A stretch of DNA of 7,178 nt from JANQRV01 sp964533785 (GTDB lineage: Bacteria > Bacteroidota > Bacteroidia > Chitinophagales > Saprospiraceae). This document shows positions 6,601 to 7,178 of this stretch, piece after piece (within the stretch, counting starts at the first letter, position 1; every line of letters begins with the position of its first letter). The stretch spans positions 1 through 7,178 of the forward strand of contig CAZHNG010000343.1 in the NCBI GenBank assembly GCA_964533785.1, read 5' to 3'. The notes below the pieces were generated by a model, which saw only the letters and a list, made by a program, of their open reading frames with translations, was not told where the DNA came from and searched no databases. A program made the translations under genes and the position numbers.

Positions 6601-7178
6601 ACTTTGGGGCAAGACAGAGGCAGCCCTGTAATTGATTACACCGTGCAAAGGAATCTGCTTTTCAAGGGGCGGGCCACGGTGACTAATGGACGATTTCAAT
6701 TCACCTTTGTTGTCCCTAAGGACATCAATTTTGAATTCGGAGCGGGCCGGATCAGTTATTATGCTGCTGATGAAGCGCAATTTGTGGATGCGACGGGTGG
6801 ATTTAATGATATAATAATCGGAGGCGTCAGTGATAATATCTTGTCAGACGATAAAGGACCTAAAGTAGAGGTCTTTATGAACGGTGAAGGATTTGCATTT
6901 GGTGGGATCACCGATGAGAACCCTATTTTGGTAGTTAAACTGGAGGATGATAACGGCATAAATGTTGTAGGAAATAGCATAGGCCATGACCTGGAGGGTA
7001 CGCTGGATGAGGATACGGAAAATACTTTTGTACTCAATGATTTTTACGAAGCAGAGTTGAATGATTATAGAAAGGGAGCAGTCAGGTATCCATTATCTGG
7101 TATTGAAGTAGGACGACATAGCATACGGGTAAAAGCCTGGGACGTTGCCAACAATTCATCGGAGGGTTATACGGAATT
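3676..7178 (+). CDS. porU: PorU, T9SS C-terminal signal peptidase/sortase (3' partial)
   Basis: PorU is the gingipain-type (family C25) cysteine protease on the cell surface that removes the C-terminal domain of T9SS cargo and can join the cargo to a surface lipid. The frame is open from ATG 3676 to the window edge: 1167 codons plus two bases, no stop. A signal peptide (MKKYRTVLLVFTLLPI onward) ends at about Ala22, before QLNIS. Residues 23 to about 545 match the N-terminal PorU region of beta-rich domains. The C25 domain spans about 546-910, with YVLLFGDGSFDPRD (615-628), PTDDYY (652-657), ALGRLPV (676-682), YLGHGG with the likely catalytic His786, TATCSFAGYDD with the likely nucleophile Cys820, and LLGDPA (903-908). 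Residues 911-1167 are the following Ig-like region, including GPKVEVFMNG (from 1060) and GNSIGHDL (1099-1106). The final C-terminal domain, roughly 100 residues, lies outside the window. It is divergent from porP/sprF. porV probably follows. Confidence 0.95.
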   Translation, partial: MKKYRTVLLVFTLLPILQQVNAQLNISKDFIWSESAEMITTSSGPEECWAFQDAFDHPDQPALKQAQLRFPVSQNGSLSVSIVNARYEDFSWEPGESIAEMIKTDLRFSTEVSKDRNQYWGNIAFVPIIKSNTGYRRLVSVDLEVSLSPQPVVQLRSPDDVTVSALSDGEIYKIAVAEAGIHKISYGFLKDELGIDIDAVNPSNIKLLGDRGGILPAFIGAPRIEDLEEFSIRIIGEEDGRFDPGDYILFYAEGPHQWIYNENSGSFSERRNIYDNRNYYFLKISGGEGRRVETQPSISNAVYQTNTFDDFARFEEDKRNLMQDWQLAQGSGQEWFGDQYENQREYSYNNLFSFPGLIAEDSIQVAARMAIRARTGSSFRLSVNGQTAISRVANVVTSLSSNETDYYRYATLSTKFAVNENDLSFVVSYPRPQSAADGSVGWLDYIEVNARRELRLYGDQTHFRDQKSLEFPSTTFEVRDAGRAAIWEVTDPLLVKEQQFDTNGNVISFGAVTEELRTFVVFDPSAVLLVPQAVGKIENQNLHGLTDVEMLIIYHPDFQNEVTQLADHRREFNGYNVETVTIDQVMNEFAGGAKDPTAIRDFVKLLYDRSPQFKYVLLFGDGSFDPRDIYGFGRDFIPTYQKDSANPIFAFPTDDYYAILENNNAQNPLAGELNIALGRLPVNNQEEARTVVDKIIRYDKNPNVLGEWRNRLVFVGDDEDDGRHVIEIDRIATLVDTSLGQFNIDKIYFDAFPQVSTPGGNRFPAANEALNRSIFRGTVMMTYLGHGGAQRWAQESVLNLSDINSWENIDQLPIFITATCSFAGYDDVTFTTAGEQLLLNPRGGAVALLTTTRAVFASQNERLTREVIESLFALDGKTGGTIGEAMVEAKNIVRGDNSRKFTLLGDPAQRLALPRLSVRTETINGVALDETFSDTLRALERVTVTGVILGNNGEVFDPFNGEVIPTVFDKPLLTSTLGQDRGSPVIDYTVQRNLLFKGRATVTNGRFQFTFVVPKDINFEFGAGRISYYAADEAQFVDATGGFNDIIIGGVSDNILSDDKGPKVEVFMNGEGFAFGGITDENPILVVKLEDDNGINVVGNSIGHDLEGTLDEDTENTFVLNDFYEAELNDYRKGAVRYPLSGIEVGRHSIRVKAWDVANNSSEGYTE

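Overview
The window carries part of a Bacteroidota type IX secretion (T9SS) and gliding-motility locus. Three large genes are recognisable: a PorP/SprF-family outer-membrane protein, a GldJ-type lipoprotein, and most of PorU, the T9SS C-terminal signal peptidase/sortase. T9SS is essentially confined to the Bacteroidota (Fibrobacteres-Chlorobi-Bacteroidetes superphylum). A TAnnTTTG-type -7 box, A-rich translation starts without Shine-Dalgarno sites, and moderate GC content agree with this. The presence of gldJ points to a lineage of the gliding Flavobacterium/Saprospira/Cytophaga type rather than Porphyromonas. A Saprospiria-like member is a guess that the sequence does not prove.

Layout. Positions 1-806 hold no recognisable gene. 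The stretch contains a 50-nt perfect hairpin, a further single copy of its arm, a GC-rich palindrome, a short 8-bp tandem repeat and one doubtful 33-codon reading frame. A rho-independent terminator (807-849) closes the leftward unit. Leftward, porP/sprF (3424-2399) and gldJ (2384-885) are separated by only 14 bp and look like a two-gene operon. A 251-bp divergent intergenic region (3425-3675) contains a perfect 16-bp inverted repeat that places the same sequence upstream of each divergent gene. Rightward, porU starts at 3676 and runs off the window edge after 1167 codons.

How the genes work together (family knowledge). The T9SS exports proteins with conserved C-terminal domains across the outer membrane. 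PorU removes those domains and can attach the cargo to a surface glycolipid. PorP/SprF proteins are outer-membrane components or cargo partners. GldJ is an outer-membrane-anchored lipoprotein needed for gliding and for stability of the related GldK component. In Flavobacterium johnsoniae, as I recall, gldJ, porU and porV are neighbours, so porV is the expected next gene beyond the right edge.

I see no undescribed protein system here. The points most worth checking are non-coding: the paired motif between porP and porU, and the repeat-rich stretch downstream of gldJ.
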